64,000 nucleotides of DNA, from contig NZ_MTKN01000043.1 in NCBI RefSeq assembly GCF_001975825.1, positions 1-64,000 of the forward strand. The letters are read 5' to 3'. A model generated the notes under the pieces. That model searched no databases, was not told where the DNA came from, and saw nothing but the letters and a program-made list of their open reading frames with translations. This document shows positions 52,459-63,900 of this stretch, in pieces (position 1 is the stretch's first letter; every line of letters begins with the position of its first letter). The translations under genes were made by a program, and so were the position numbers. This DNA is from [Flexibacter] sp. ATCC 35208. GTDB taxonomy: Bacteria; Bacteroidota; Bacteroidia; Chitinophagales; Chitinophagaceae.

Positions 52459-55400
52459 ATGATTCTGGAAGTAGCTGCAAGGGGGAAAAAGACATTTGCT
52501 GCAGTCATGCTGGCCCTGCTGTACATTGAGACAGTACTGCCAATGAACGCACTGGCGGCGGTGAGAAGCGGGTTCCCTGTCAGAGCCATTGTCCCTGTTC
52601 CCGACAAGGCAAATAAGAAGTTAATGCCGGTGGTCGTAAATAATGGCCCACACCACCCGGCGATCATTCAGACAAATTCAAAAGTCCTTCAACCGCAGGC
52701 AGAAGGTATGCAACCATGTTCAGCAGGGTTGCATCCTAAACCCGAAGATATCGGCGGTCCCGGACAACCTGAAACCCAGGCATTCACCTCTGTGAATGGA
52801 GACAATTTAGTAGATCTCTTTTCCGGCGATTTCTCCTACAAGGTTCCTTTGATGGATGTAGGCGGTTACCCGATAGCACTGGGATATAACAGTGGCATCT
52901 CCATGGACCAGGAACCCAGCTGGGTAGGATTGGGCTGGAACGTCAATCCAGGTACTATCACACGTAACATGCGTGGATTACCGGATGAATTTAACGGTGC
53001 CGATAGTGTCCGCAAAGTACAATATATGAAGGAAACAGAATCCTGGGGTGTAAACCTGGGTGCAGGGTATGAATTATTTGGAACACCTAGTGATCAAGCC
53101 AGGCCAGCCAGTGACGCTTCATCTATTGGAACTTTGGATTTCGGCATAGCCTTTACTTATAACAACTATAGAGGATATGGAATAGAATCTTCTATCTCCC
53201 CCGGATTGAACGCTGGTTCAAAGACATTCCCCGGACTGTCAGGTGGATTATCCCTGACGAATAGCTCTACAGATGGTCTTACATCAGGGGTATCCCTGTT
53301 CTATCAGCAAGGTGTAAAAGAGGCAAGCCAAACGAATACCGGTGCTGCTGCGACTGCCTCCGTATCTGGTTCTTATAATACCCGTGCAGGGTTAAAAGAC
53401 CTGCAATTTTCCGTAGGAGACAGATTATACCGCACAACCGGTAAAAACAATCCTACTAAAGGTACCAGTGGCGCTTTTCAGTCAAGTATATCTTTTGCCC
53501 GTCAGGCATATACCCCACAAATTACTTTCCCTTATACAAGTACTGCCTTTAGTTTTACCGCAAAGGTGGGTTCTGTAGCAATATCATATCACCCATATAT
53601 CCGTGCAGCCTATAACCATGCAAAGCAGGAAATTGCAGGTGCAGATACTGCACTCATATTGCCTGCATTCGGTTACCTGAACTATCAGAATGCTAATGGT
53701 AAACCCAGTTCACTCCTGGATTATAACATCGAAAAGGAAATGCCTTATCGTGAAAAGCCTGCAATTCCGACCATTGGTATTCCAGCTTACACATATGATG
53801 TATTTGCTATTTCCGGGGAGGGCACGGGTGGAATGTTCCGCGCATATAGAGGTGATATCGGTTATGTGTATGATCACCAGATGAAAACAAAGGATGGGTC
53901 TATCAGTGGGAGCATCGATCTTGGTTTTGGACAGACATTCCACTGGGGAGCCGATTTTAACCTTACACGTGCCACCTCTGAAAATGGTCCATGGACGGCG
54001 TTGAATGCCATGGCAGCCGTTGCCCCATTTAAAAATTCAAACGGATTATACGAAGCTTCTTATTTCAGAAACCCTGGTGAAACTACAGTAAACGATAAGA
54101 GCTGGCAGAATGCATTGGGTGGAGATGATGTAGTAGTGACCAGATTATACCAATCCAGCAAAAGTGATCCTGATATCTACGCAAAAAATTTGCTGGATAA
54201 ATACAGGAACGATTCTCTGAAAGAAACAGTTACTGTAACCAGCCGTACTTCCAGTAGAGCAGTACGTGATAAACGTACACAGGTTATTTCTTACCTGACA
54301 GCCGAAGAAGCCAGTACAGCAGGATTATCTAAATATATTGATAACTACGGTGAAAACAAGTTCCCGCTACAGAGTTGCGATATGACCTATCCTTCTGATC
54401 TTGATTCACAGGGATTGAGAGGAGACTACTACAGCGGACAAGGTTTTGAAAGGTTTTTATTCTCTAAAACTGATAAGATTGTCAACTATGGTTCAACCAT
54501 CGAGTTTCAGGCGTCAGAACCTACAGGAGCACCTAAAGTAAATACAAATTTCTCTGTTCGTTGGACCGGCAGATTGAAAACAGATGTCACAGGTAGATAT
54601 GTATTTTCCACCAGAACTGATGATGGAATTCGCTTATACCTCAATGACTCTCTTATAATTAAGAACTGGACAGGTAAACCTGCTGACAATGAAGATACTG
54701 CTGTCGTAAACCTGGTAGCAGGGGAAAACTACAAGTTAGTAATGGAATATTTCCAGAAGAAGGAGAAAGCAATCGCCAAATTGCAATGGAGATTTGCTGG
54801 CCAGGCTACACAGGCTATTCCAACGCCGAATTTATATCTGGAATCGACGAAGACTGCTTTCCCTACCAGTGATGGTGCCATAGTAAGAGAAAAACGTGTA
54901 AATACTTTCCGCAAGAAAAATCATATCTCCGAAATAGATGTGTTAAATGCAGATGGCCGCCGTTATATATATGGTGTACCTGTATACAATTTCCTGCAAA
55001 AGGACGTCACTTTCTCTGTAGATGCGAACAAAGGTGATAAGGCATCTGGTTTGGTAGGTTATGTACCTGATGTAGATAATGCAGTCGGCAATCAGAATGG
55101 TAATGATAATTACTTCAGTAAGGAAGAAATGCCTGCTTATCCGCATAGCTTCCTGTTGTCAGCGATCCTGTCTGCCGATTATGTAGACCTTACAGGTGAT
55201 GGCATTACGCCTGATGACCCGGGAGATGCCATTCGCTTTAACTATACAAAAATAGCCGATAAGAATAAACCTGAAAAATGGCGTATACCTTATAATAATA
55301 AAGCAAATTATAACCAGGGTTTACAAACAGATAACAGGGATGACAAGGGTAGCTATTTATATGGTGAGAAAGAATTGTGGTATCTCAACTCAATTGAGTC

Positions 55401-58400
55401 CAAGAATATGATGGCTATTTTTTGGGTGTCTAATCGCGAAGACCTGCCGGGTATGGATGAGAATGGAAATGCGCAGGCTGTTGGTCAGCATAAGAGATTA
55501 GATTCTATCAAGTTGTACTCTAAATCAGATTACCTGAGCTATGGCAACAATGCTTTAGCTATCAAAACGGTACACTTCAGGTATAGTTATTCCCTTTGTA
55601 AAGGCGTGAACCCCAATAATGCCGATGGGAAACTAACACTTGATAGTTTATGGTTTACCTACAATGGTAATCAACGAAAGGATAAAAATGCTTATGTATT
55701 TAAGTATAATTCCAATAATCCGGCTTATCAGACTAACTATTACGATCGCTGGGGGAACTATAAAAACCCTTCCCAGAATCCCGGGGCACTCAATAATGCA
55801 GAATATCCGTATGCACTGCAGGACAGTACGCAGGCTGCTACAAATGCTGCTGCGTGGACACTGGATCAGATCAGGCTTCCTTCTGGTGCAACAATGAAAG
55901 TTGATTACGAAAGTGACGATTATGCATTTGTTCAGAACAGGCGTGCCTCCCAGTTATTCCGAATTGCAGGTTTCAGTGCTGGTATACCAGGCTCCCAGAG
56001 CAGTCTGAAAAATGAATTGTATAGTCTTACCAATGAACCTACATATGTAGGTATCAACGTTCCCAAACCAGTGAGCAGTAATCAGGAACTATATAGCCGA
56101 TACCTGGAAGGAATGGATACATTGTTCTTTAAGGTATTCGTAAAAATGCCTACCGATAAATTTGGTAATGGAAGTGAATACGTAAACTGTTATGCCACGA
56201 TAGAGCCAGGTAATTATGGCTATTATAATAATGGGTTCTCTATCTGGTTGAAGCTACAAACAGTCAACAAAGCAGGGGAAGTAGTATCTGGTGGTTATAA
56301 TCCGGTAGCAAAAGCCGCTATGCAGTTCCTTCGTCTGAACCTCCCATCCAAAGCATATCCTGGCTCTCAGACAGGTGATAACCTGACACCATTGGATGGT
56401 GCTAAAATGTTACTATCACAGGTGACTAATCTCACAGAGATGCTCACCGGTTTTGATACAGATGCAAGAATAAAAGGTTGGGCGAAATCTTTTGATACTT
56501 CCAGATCCTTTATTCGCCTGGCTAACCCGTATCTGAAGAAATATGGTGGTGGCCTGCGTGTAAAGCGAGTCTCCATCTTTGACAACTGGAATGCGATGAC
56601 CAAACAAAAAGAGGCGGTGTATGGACAGGAATATATCTATACAACTACCCGGTCTGTCAGGGGAGTTGGCGATTCAGTGACTATAAGTAGTGGTGTAGCT
56701 TCCTGGGAGCCTACAATTGGAAGTGAGGAAAACCCATGGCGCTTACCTATTCAATACAAGGAACAGGCGGCAGTATTAGCACCTGTGAGCAGTGGATATG
56801 TAGAAAGACCACTGGGCGAATCTTTTTTCCCTGCGCCTTCTATAGGTTATAGTAAAGTAAGAGTACGGTCTATCAATACGAAGAATAAGCGTTCAGCTAA
56901 TGGATATGCGGAAACCCGTTTCTATACCAGTTACGATTTTCCTACCCTCACAGATAAAACGCCAATAGGAGATAATAAGAAGAGGTTTAAACCGGCATTG
57001 GCCAACTTATTGAAAATTGATGCCAAGCACTATATGGGTGTCAGTCAGGGTTTCAAAGTTGAGTTGAATGACATGAATGGTAAGATAAAGTCTCAGGCAG
57101 TGTATGGTGAAGCAGACCCTGATCACGAAATTTCCTACACTGAGAATTATTATCATGTAGATGATCAGTCTGCAACTTTCAAGCATTTAAATAATACCGT
57201 GAAAGTCATCAATGATACGGGTTTTATTGATGCTTCTGCATCTGTAGGTAAAGATGTGGAGCTGATGATGAGTATGCGTCAGCAACGTTCAGTTACCAAT
57301 GCATACAATTTGAATATTAACTCCGACGGCTGGTTGGTAGGATCTTTCTTTGCTATAATACCGAGCTTACTCAATATCGCTCAGCGGGAAGAAACCATCT
57401 TCCGTGTACTCGGTACCACAAAAATTGTGAACCGGCATGGTCTGCTGGATAGTGTGGTTGTAAAAGACAAGGGAAGCCGGGTCGTAAGCCGCAATCTTGT
57501 TTATGATGGAGAAACGGGTGATGTGGTATTGACAAGTTCACAAAATGAATTTAACGATCCGATATATCATTTTTCAGTTCCTGCGGGTTGGGCGTATGAT
57601 GGTATGAGTGGCGCCTATAAGAACATTGGAGCTACCGCCGATAACGTAACTATCCGGGAGGGCAAAATCGTATCGGGGTTACCTGATACAACTATTGTCA
57701 AATATTTTGCAGCAGGTGATGAGATCCTGGTGTATACCCGTCAAAAGACAGGTGGTACGGATTGTGATCCGGAAATCGCAACATGGCCGGCTTTAAGCAG
57801 ACTCTATGCTGTTGATGCAAATGCGATAAGTGGTGGTACTCCGGATCTTTACTTTGTAACGAAGGATGGAGCACCATTTACCGGCAATAAAGTAACGATG
57901 AAAGTGACCCGTTCCGGCAGAAGGAATATCGCTGCAGTAGCAGGAGAAATGACGATGCTGAATAATCCAATCGTTGGTGATACTGCATTGGTCATTAATG
58001 CTAACTCTGGTGTATTAAATGCAACTGCTACGGAATTCAGTCAGTTCTGGAAAGTGGCAGATAAAAAGAAAAAGGACTCAGTTACAAGTTGTATAACGCA
58101 ATCTTATGCATTGTATAGTAAGGATTCCTGTGGCGTACATGTATACGGAAATGATAGTACCGGCGCCTGGTACAAGGCACAGTGTGCCACTGATAGGGTG
58201 TCCAATTATGTTTACTATCATATCGATCGTGACATGTATTCCTCTACCGTAAGTCAGCAGGCTGCAAATGATTCTGCAAAGAAAGCACTGGATTCACTTG
58301 GCCCTGTGTATGCTTCCCGGTTTAGTCCATGTTTATACCCGAATAAAGCGATTAGCAGAAACTATGTGAGGAATAATTGTCCTTCAGGTACTGTTCCTGA

Positions 58401-59310
58401 TACCACCACATATACAGTTGCGTATGATACCTATCGTGAAACTACCCAGGCACAGGCTGATGCAGATGCAGCAGCAGATACAGCCGCGAATGGGCAGGCT
58501 TATGCAAATGCACATGGAAACTGCCTGACTTGTAACTTCTTTGTAAATAAGAAGCCGGATTCTGAGGATATGCCATCATTCCAGATGATTGCTAAAAACA
58601 ATCAAACAGGTGTGTCTTATACTTTAGGAGGTGGTGAACAGGTGACACAGTTCCCAATATGTAAGGCAATTCCTGAGGGATCTTACACCGTGTATATGTC
58701 TGCCATGGAGAAATGTTATGCGTTTACGAAGGATTCTGTACAACATACACTTACCAGTGGTACTACCGATTCATCATTTACGACTACGGCGCCAATAAAT
58801 ATAGCAGTGTCAAGGAATGGACGGATATATAATAATGCATTTCCGCTTTATGCCACCAAACAGGGCTGTGATTCAGGCTATGTAGGATCAACTTTTTCAA
58901 AACAGATAGCTGCAAATCTGGCTTATTCTTATGTGTCTCAGTCAGATGCACAGGATAAAGCAGGTGCCAGTTCTTTGAGCGCTTTGCAAGCCACAGCGAA
59001 TGCACAGGGTGTCTGTCTGGATGCAACGCATCTGGTCGTTCGTGTGCCGACCGGTAAAAATTCTACAGCAATAGAGATTACCTACTCAACTGAAGGGGGC
59101 ACGGCAACAACGAAACAGTTATTCACTAAATCAGATGCCCAATACAGCGTAAGCCTTAGTCCGGCGATGTGGACCATTACTTTAAAAACTCAGGGTACAG
59201 ATCAAACTGCAACTGTTTCAATCAATGGAGGAACAGCTGAAACATTTACCTATACAAAAACATGGCATGTCAACGGCCCACCGCTCACCATTGACGTCTG
59301 GAAACAGTAA
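52459..59310 (+). CDS. Giant RHS-like secreted protein with PA14 and DUF5977-like domains
   Basis: 2283 residues. Signal peptide about 12-34 (FAAVMLALLYIETVLP). An N-terminal module near 110-180 carries DLFSGDFSYKVPLMDVGGYP and SWVGLGWNVNPGTITR, typical of Bacteroidota RHS-like giants. A PA14 domain lies at about 652-780 (LRGDYYSGQGFE, TDDGIRLYLNDSLIIKNW). Long beta-rich repeats follow. DUF5977-like repeats lie near 1917-2024 and 2124-2188. No T9SS C-terminal domain or toxin domain is seen at its end. It probably forms a shell or surface filament with the next two proteins. Confidence 0.8.
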   Translation: MILEVAARGKKTFAAVMLALLYIETVLPMNALAAVRSGFPVRAIVPVPDKANKKLMPVVVNNGPHHPAIIQTNSKVLQPQAEGMQPCSAGLHPKPEDIGGPGQPETQAFTSVNGDNLVDLFSGDFSYKVPLMDVGGYPIALGYNSGISMDQEPSWVGLGWNVNPGTITRNMRGLPDEFNGADSVRKVQYMKETESWGVNLGAGYELFGTPSDQARPASDASSIGTLDFGIAFTYNNYRGYGIESSISPGLNAGSKTFPGLSGGLSLTNSSTDGLTSGVSLFYQQGVKEASQTNTGAAATASVSGSYNTRAGLKDLQFSVGDRLYRTTGKNNPTKGTSGAFQSSISFARQAYTPQITFPYTSTAFSFTAKVGSVAISYHPYIRAAYNHAKQEIAGADTALILPAFGYLNYQNANGKPSSLLDYNIEKEMPYREKPAIPTIGIPAYTYDVFAISGEGTGGMFRAYRGDIGYVYDHQMKTKDGSISGSIDLGFGQTFHWGADFNLTRATSENGPWTALNAMAAVAPFKNSNGLYEASYFRNPGETTVNDKSWQNALGGDDVVVTRLYQSSKSDPDIYAKNLLDKYRNDSLKETVTVTSRTSSRAVRDKRTQVISYLTAEEASTAGLSKYIDNYGENKFPLQSCDMTYPSDLDSQGLRGDYYSGQGFERFLFSKTDKIVNYGSTIEFQASEPTGAPKVNTNFSVRWTGRLKTDVTGRYVFSTRTDDGIRLYLNDSLIIKNWTGKPADNEDTAVVNLVAGENYKLVMEYFQKKEKAIAKLQWRFAGQATQAIPTPNLYLESTKTAFPTSDGAIVREKRVNTFRKKNHISEIDVLNADGRRYIYGVPVYNFLQKDVTFSVDANKGDKASGLVGYVPDVDNAVGNQNGNDNYFSKEEMPAYPHSFLLSAILSADYVDLTGDGITPDDPGDAIRFNYTKIADKNKPEKWRIPYNNKANYNQGLQTDNRDDKGSYLYGEKELWYLNSIESKNMMAIFWVSNREDLPGMDENGNAQAVGQHKRLDSIKLYSKSDYLSYGNNALAIKTVHFRYSYSLCKGVNPNNADGKLTLDSLWFTYNGNQRKDKNAYVFKYNSNNPAYQTNYYDRWGNYKNPSQNPGALNNAEYPYALQDSTQAATNAAAWTLDQIRLPSGATMKVDYESDDYAFVQNRRASQLFRIAGFSAGIPGSQSSLKNELYSLTNEPTYVGINVPKPVSSNQELYSRYLEGMDTLFFKVFVKMPTDKFGNGSEYVNCYATIEPGNYGYYNNGFSIWLKLQTVNKAGEVVSGGYNPVAKAAMQFLRLNLPSKAYPGSQTGDNLTPLDGAKMLLSQVTNLTEMLTGFDTDARIKGWAKSFDTSRSFIRLANPYLKKYGGGLRVKRVSIFDNWNAMTKQKEAVYGQEYIYTTTRSVRGVGDSVTISSGVASWEPTIGSEENPWRLPIQYKEQAAVLAPVSSGYVERPLGESFFPAPSIGYSKVRVRSINTKNKRSANGYAETRFYTSYDFPTLTDKTPIGDNKKRFKPALANLLKIDAKHYMGVSQGFKVELNDMNGKIKSQAVYGEADPDHEISYTENYYHVDDQSATFKHLNNTVKVINDTGFIDASASVGKDVELMMSMRQQRSVTNAYNLNINSDGWLVGSFFAIIPSLLNIAQREETIFRVLGTTKIVNRHGLLDSVVVKDKGSRVVSRNLVYDGETGDVVLTSSQNEFNDPIYHFSVPAGWAYDGMSGAYKNIGATADNVTIREGKIVSGLPDTTIVKYFAAGDEILVYTRQKTGGTDCDPEIATWPALSRLYAVDANAISGGTPDLYFVTKDGAPFTGNKVTMKVTRSGRRNIAAVAGEMTMLNNPIVGDTALVINANSGVLNATATEFSQFWKVADKKKKDSVTSCITQSYALYSKDSCGVHVYGNDSTGAWYKAQCATDRVSNYVYYHIDRDMYSSTVSQQAANDSAKKALDSLGPVYASRFSPCLYPNKAISRNYVRNNCPSGTVPDTTTYTVAYDTYRETTQAQADADAAADTAANGQAYANAHGNCLTCNFFVNKKPDSEDMPSFQMIAKNNQTGVSYTLGGGEQVTQFPICKAIPEGSYTVYMSAMEKCYAFTKDSVQHTLTSGTTDSSFTTTAPINIAVSRNGRIYNNAFPLYATKQGCDSGYVGSTFSKQIAANLAYSYVSQSDAQDKAGASSLSALQATANAQGVCLDATHLVVRVPTGKNSTAIEITYSTEGGTATTKQLFTKSDAQYSVSLSPAMWTITLKTQGTDQTATVSINGGTAETFTYTKTWHVNGPPLTIDVWKQ

Positions 59311-59338
59311 TCCCTTTCTTAACTGTCTGATTAAACAT

Positions 59339-60946
59339 ATGAAACGATATATCCTCATACTGATTTATAGTTTTCTGATACTGGCAGGCACCAACCTGTA
59401 CGGACAATCCTCCTGTACCTGCGAATGCCTAAAACCAATGTTCGACTATCTGATCGCATCCAACCGTCTCCAAACAAAAGAAACGGACCACATCATCCTT
59501 GCATCTCTCCTCAGAGATGCAAGGCGTGCTGGTTACGATGTCTCTTATACCAGGTGTGCAATCCTATATAAGAACATTAATAAGTACTTCTACGCCACCT
59601 CTACAGCTACTTCCGGCACCACTTATAGTGCCAGGATCGGTGATTGTGAAGTCAATATTAATGCTACCAGCTCCGTAACTTTCAATAATCTGCTAAGTAA
59701 TGCCTGCACCGGCACTGGCGAAACAGTGACCTACCATCTTTCCGGTAGTACTACCACCATCGCTACATTATCCATTGGCAATTGTTACACCTGCACAACA
59801 GCCGCTTCCGCCCTCTGTTACAGTGCTGTCACCGACACCAGTGTGAATGCGTATACTTATGGGCTGGCAGGTAACTGGCGTCCCTCCAAAAGCTATGTCT
59901 ACTATGGTAATCGTGCTGAAACAAACACAACAACCGAAGTAGTGCTCAGAACCGGGGGAACCATATCAGCCTTTGCCCCATTCTGGAAAGTCGTTAACAA
60001 AAAATTGACTGCTCAGCAGGATACTACCCGTTGGGTGTGGAACAGCCAGACAACCCTCTATAACAAAAAAGGGCTGGAACTGGAAACAAGAGATCCTTTA
60101 AATAGATATACTGCTGGCCTGTACGGTTACCAGGACGCCATGATCATTGCCGCTACTCAAAATGCGCGCTACAGAGAAGCCACCTACGAAGGCTTTGAAG
60201 ACTATTATTATGGTGTACCTGCTTGTGATGAAGGCTGTAGCATCGGTCGTAACCTGGACTTTTCAGGATATAAATCATATATCACTACCGAAGCGCCGCA
60301 TACCGGCAAATACAGCATACGTATACCCAAAGACTCAACAATTGGTATCAGTGCCTCCGTTGTACAGGTCGATAGTACTTCCCTGGGCCTGACTTTTAAT
60401 ACAGGCACGAATCTCTGCACCAGTACGAGCGTATTGAAAAGTGTAAAAGCTACGCAGGATGCCTTGCTACCTATCTTCTCTCCAATTGCAGGCAAACAGA
60501 TCGTAGTAAGTTGCTGGGTAAAAGAAGCACAACCATGCACTGGCGAAACGTATGTGAACAATCGCCTTTCCATTGTAGTAAAACGTGCCGGCAATAGTGA
60601 CACTACTTATACTGCTATTCCTAAAGGCGCTATTATCGAAGGTTGGCAGCGTTATGAACAGGTCGTATCCCTGCCTGCCGGAAGTACCACCTTATCCATC
60701 TATTTGAAATCGTTGAATAGTACAGTCGTATACCTGGATGATCTCCGCATTCACCCATACAATGCGAACATGAAATCCTTTGCATACGATCCGGGTAATT
60801 TAAGGCTGATGGCCGAACTGGACGAAAATAACTATGCAACCTTCTTTGAGTATGATGATGATGGTACACTGATCCGTCAAAAGAAAGAAACGGAAAGAGG
60901 AATAAAAACAATTTCAGAAAGCAGAAACGCCCTGTTAAAAGAATAG
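59339..60946 (+). CDS. RHS-like secreted linker protein
   Basis: 535 residues from the ATG at 59339; an earlier in-frame ATG lies inside the giant gene and lacks a signal peptide. The signal peptide is 1-23 (ending in LYGQ). Cys-rich N-terminus (SSCTCECLKP). Middle: FWKVVNKKLT, LYNKKGLELETRDPL, NARYREATYEGFEDYYYG. A carbohydrate-binding-like beta region (WQRYEQVVSLPAGSTTL, VVYLDDLRIHP) is followed by the YD-like end YDPGNLRLMAELDENNYATF. In related genomes these blocks can lie inside one giant protein (from memory), so this may be a split. It sits 28 bp after the giant gene. Confidence 0.7.
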   Translation: MKRYILILIYSFLILAGTNLYGQSSCTCECLKPMFDYLIASNRLQTKETDHIILASLLRDARRAGYDVSYTRCAILYKNINKYFYATSTATSGTTYSARIGDCEVNINATSSVTFNNLLSNACTGTGETVTYHLSGSTTTIATLSIGNCYTCTTAASALCYSAVTDTSVNAYTYGLAGNWRPSKSYVYYGNRAETNTTTEVVLRTGGTISAFAPFWKVVNKKLTAQQDTTRWVWNSQTTLYNKKGLELETRDPLNRYTAGLYGYQDAMIIAATQNARYREATYEGFEDYYYGVPACDEGCSIGRNLDFSGYKSYITTEAPHTGKYSIRIPKDSTIGISASVVQVDSTSLGLTFNTGTNLCTSTSVLKSVKATQDALLPIFSPIAGKQIVVSCWVKEAQPCTGETYVNNRLSIVVKRAGNSDTTYTAIPKGAIIEGWQRYEQVVSLPAGSTTLSIYLKSLNSTVVYLDDLRIHPYNANMKSFAYDPGNLRLMAELDENNYATFFEYDDDGTLIRQKKETERGIKTISESRNALLKE

Positions 60947-60950
60947 CCCT

Positions 60951-63900
60951 ATGCGACAATTATTGCAAAAATATACCGGCATCTTTAGCGTGCTACTATT
61001 ATTGCTGATCACAGCAATGGATAGCCATGCCCAGTCAGTCACCGTGCTCCGGCAGACACTGGATAGCAACAAGATCGCTGTAAATGATAGCATTGTGGTG
61101 ACAGATGCCACATATTTCGACGTAACTAAACTACCAAAGCTCGATACGCCTTATAGCGTAAAAAACGTCGTAACCTTAAAGATCAATGAATACTCAAAAT
61201 TGTACCTTCCTTCGGAGTTTACAGCTTCTGTGAAGGTGAGGATTACATATACCAAACCAGACTTTAAAACCGATACCCTTTCACAGACGCTGACCATTAA
61301 CTACAAATCTACCGATGCTTATACCAGCAGGTCCAGCTTTGTATTCAGCAATGCGCATAAGGTAAAGGTCGAGGTGTTGAGTGTAACCATTACAGCTGAG
61401 AAGGATATCCTTCCTGCATTGACATTGGAAAATGAGATGTACGTGCGCCCGGTATATAAACTGGCTTGTACGGATGCGGTCACCAGTGTATCAAATAATG
61501 GTGCCCAGTTGGTGGATACCAGTGATGAGCTGACGGTGCAATGGTCAGCAGTGGAAGGAGCAGATGCTTATGACCTGGAATGGACCCATATTGATTCTAC
61601 CGCATTATTCAGATATGGTACACCACTGGATACAGAGGCGGTATTCCGTAACAACGCTACCCGTGTGACCATTTCAGGTACCAGCTATAATATACCACTC
61701 ATGTTCGACGAGCCGGGTATTATATTTTACAGGGTAAGGTCTGTGCAGGAAAGATCCAATAACGTGAGAATGGAAACTGTATGGAGCTCCAAATATAGTG
61801 CTGGATTCGGAAAATATGGTTATAGCGGACACGAACGCTCTCTCAACTGGCAATCTGCCATCAGCTTTGCAGAAGAAGGAAAACGTAAGGTAGTAGTCAA
61901 TTATTATGATGGTAGCTTACATAGTCGTCAGACGGTTACCAAAGATAATAGTACGAATACGGCTATCGTAGCAGAGACAATGTATGATTACCAGGGGCGT
62001 CCTGCCATACAGGTAATGCCTGCACCTACATTAAGCAATGCAGTAAAATATTTCAAGAGTTTTAATAACGCTGCAAATGGAGCTGAGTATGATAAGAACC
62101 AATATGATACCCTGGTTAGCGCCAGTGACTATCTGACTGGCGGTGCAGCAGCGATGTCTTCTTTGTCAGGAGCCAACCAGTATTATTCTGCAAATAATCC
62201 TGAGAGCAACCAGGGCGTGAATCGTTACCTGCCAAACTCAAATGGGTATGCATTTACCCAGACAGAATACACACAGGATAATACCGGTAGGATCAGCAGG
62301 CAGAGCGGGGTAGGCGACGTATTTAAATTGGGTAGCAATCATGAGACCCGTTATCAATACGGCAGCCCAAGCCAGGAGGAACTGGATTTATTATTTGGTA
62401 CGGATATAGGAGATAAAACACACTATTTTAAAAATTCCGTAAAGGATGCGAATGGCCAGGTTGCAATAACGTATGTTGACATGCATGGCCGTACAATTGC
62501 TACCGCGCTGGCCGGAAGTCCGGATAGTGCAAATCTTTCCGCATTGCCGGGTGTTACACCGCTGACTTACCTGGATACATTGTCACGTCAGGGGAGTAAT
62601 CAACTCAAAGACCTGACACTTGAAACAGTTGAGAGTAAGATCGTATCTGTTGATGCTACATATACGTTCCGCTACAAGTTGAATACACCTTCTGTAAAGA
62701 TGCCGGATTGCAATGGTGTCATCGTTGACTATCCTGTACGATACGATCTGTATATTACTATCACGGATGACGCAAATAACCAGCGTTTACCTGGTAAAAA
62801 AGCCTATGAAAGGGTATTCCGTAACTATACAGCAGGTACCGATCCAACTGCAAATTCAACAGTACAAAATATCGATGTAACTGATTCATTGGCGTTGACT
62901 TCAGGATCTTACCTGATCACGAAACGTCTTGTAGTGAACAGTGATGCACTTGCTTATTACCGGGACAATATTTACATGGCCAAATCCCTGTGTAAGACGC
63001 TGGATGACTTTATCAATGATCAAAGAGCATTGCAGCCTACAACGGACTGTTTACCATCCTGCCAGGCATGTTTTGTAAGTATTGGTAGCTGGGATAACTT
63101 CCGGGCCAACTATATGAGCGTAGGCCAGATCCAGGATACTGCTGCCAGCCGGGGTGCAGCATGGACTGCCTATGAAGCAGCCATCGATGCCTGTAACGCG
63201 CTGTGCGATAGTACTGCCCAGACTACAAATGTATTGAAGCAAATGTTGCTGGATGTGACAGCACCGTCAGGACAATATGCAGTGCCGGAAGATAGTGTGA
63301 ATATTTTCTCTATCTTTTATAGTGATTCTGATGTTAAACTGCCTCCATACCAGGATACATTGATAGTATATCTGGATGAGAATGGTAAAAAGGATACAGT
63401 ATATGATGAACAGACAGGAGCATGGGTGATTCCGCAAAAACTGACAGCCACCCAGTTTGGGAGTAAGTTTAAGGCTTCCTGGGCCAATGCGTTATTGAAA
63501 TATCATCCTGAATATTGTAAATACCTGACTTATATTAAGTATAAGGCAAGTTATGACTGGGATGATAAATTTTCAAAAATAGATACCTATGCAGATGCCG
63601 TATCAGCGGGATACCTGAACCCATTGGGAGATTCTACTTACGGTAATTTTACAACCGTAACCGCTAATGTCGATCCGATTAAATACACCAGTATTAAGGA
63701 TGGTTTGAATAGCCGGATGCAGAACTACATGAAGAGCAATCCAGCTGGAGTTAGCATGTATACCATGGCGATGGTTCGTGTGAAGTGTCCTTCCAATGGA
63801 ACGTGTTATCAGACCAGTATTTATCCAACAACCGCTTTTGGTTTGCTGACCTGTACAGCAGATCTGGATATGGCATGGCGTGCTTTCAGGGAGAGCTATA

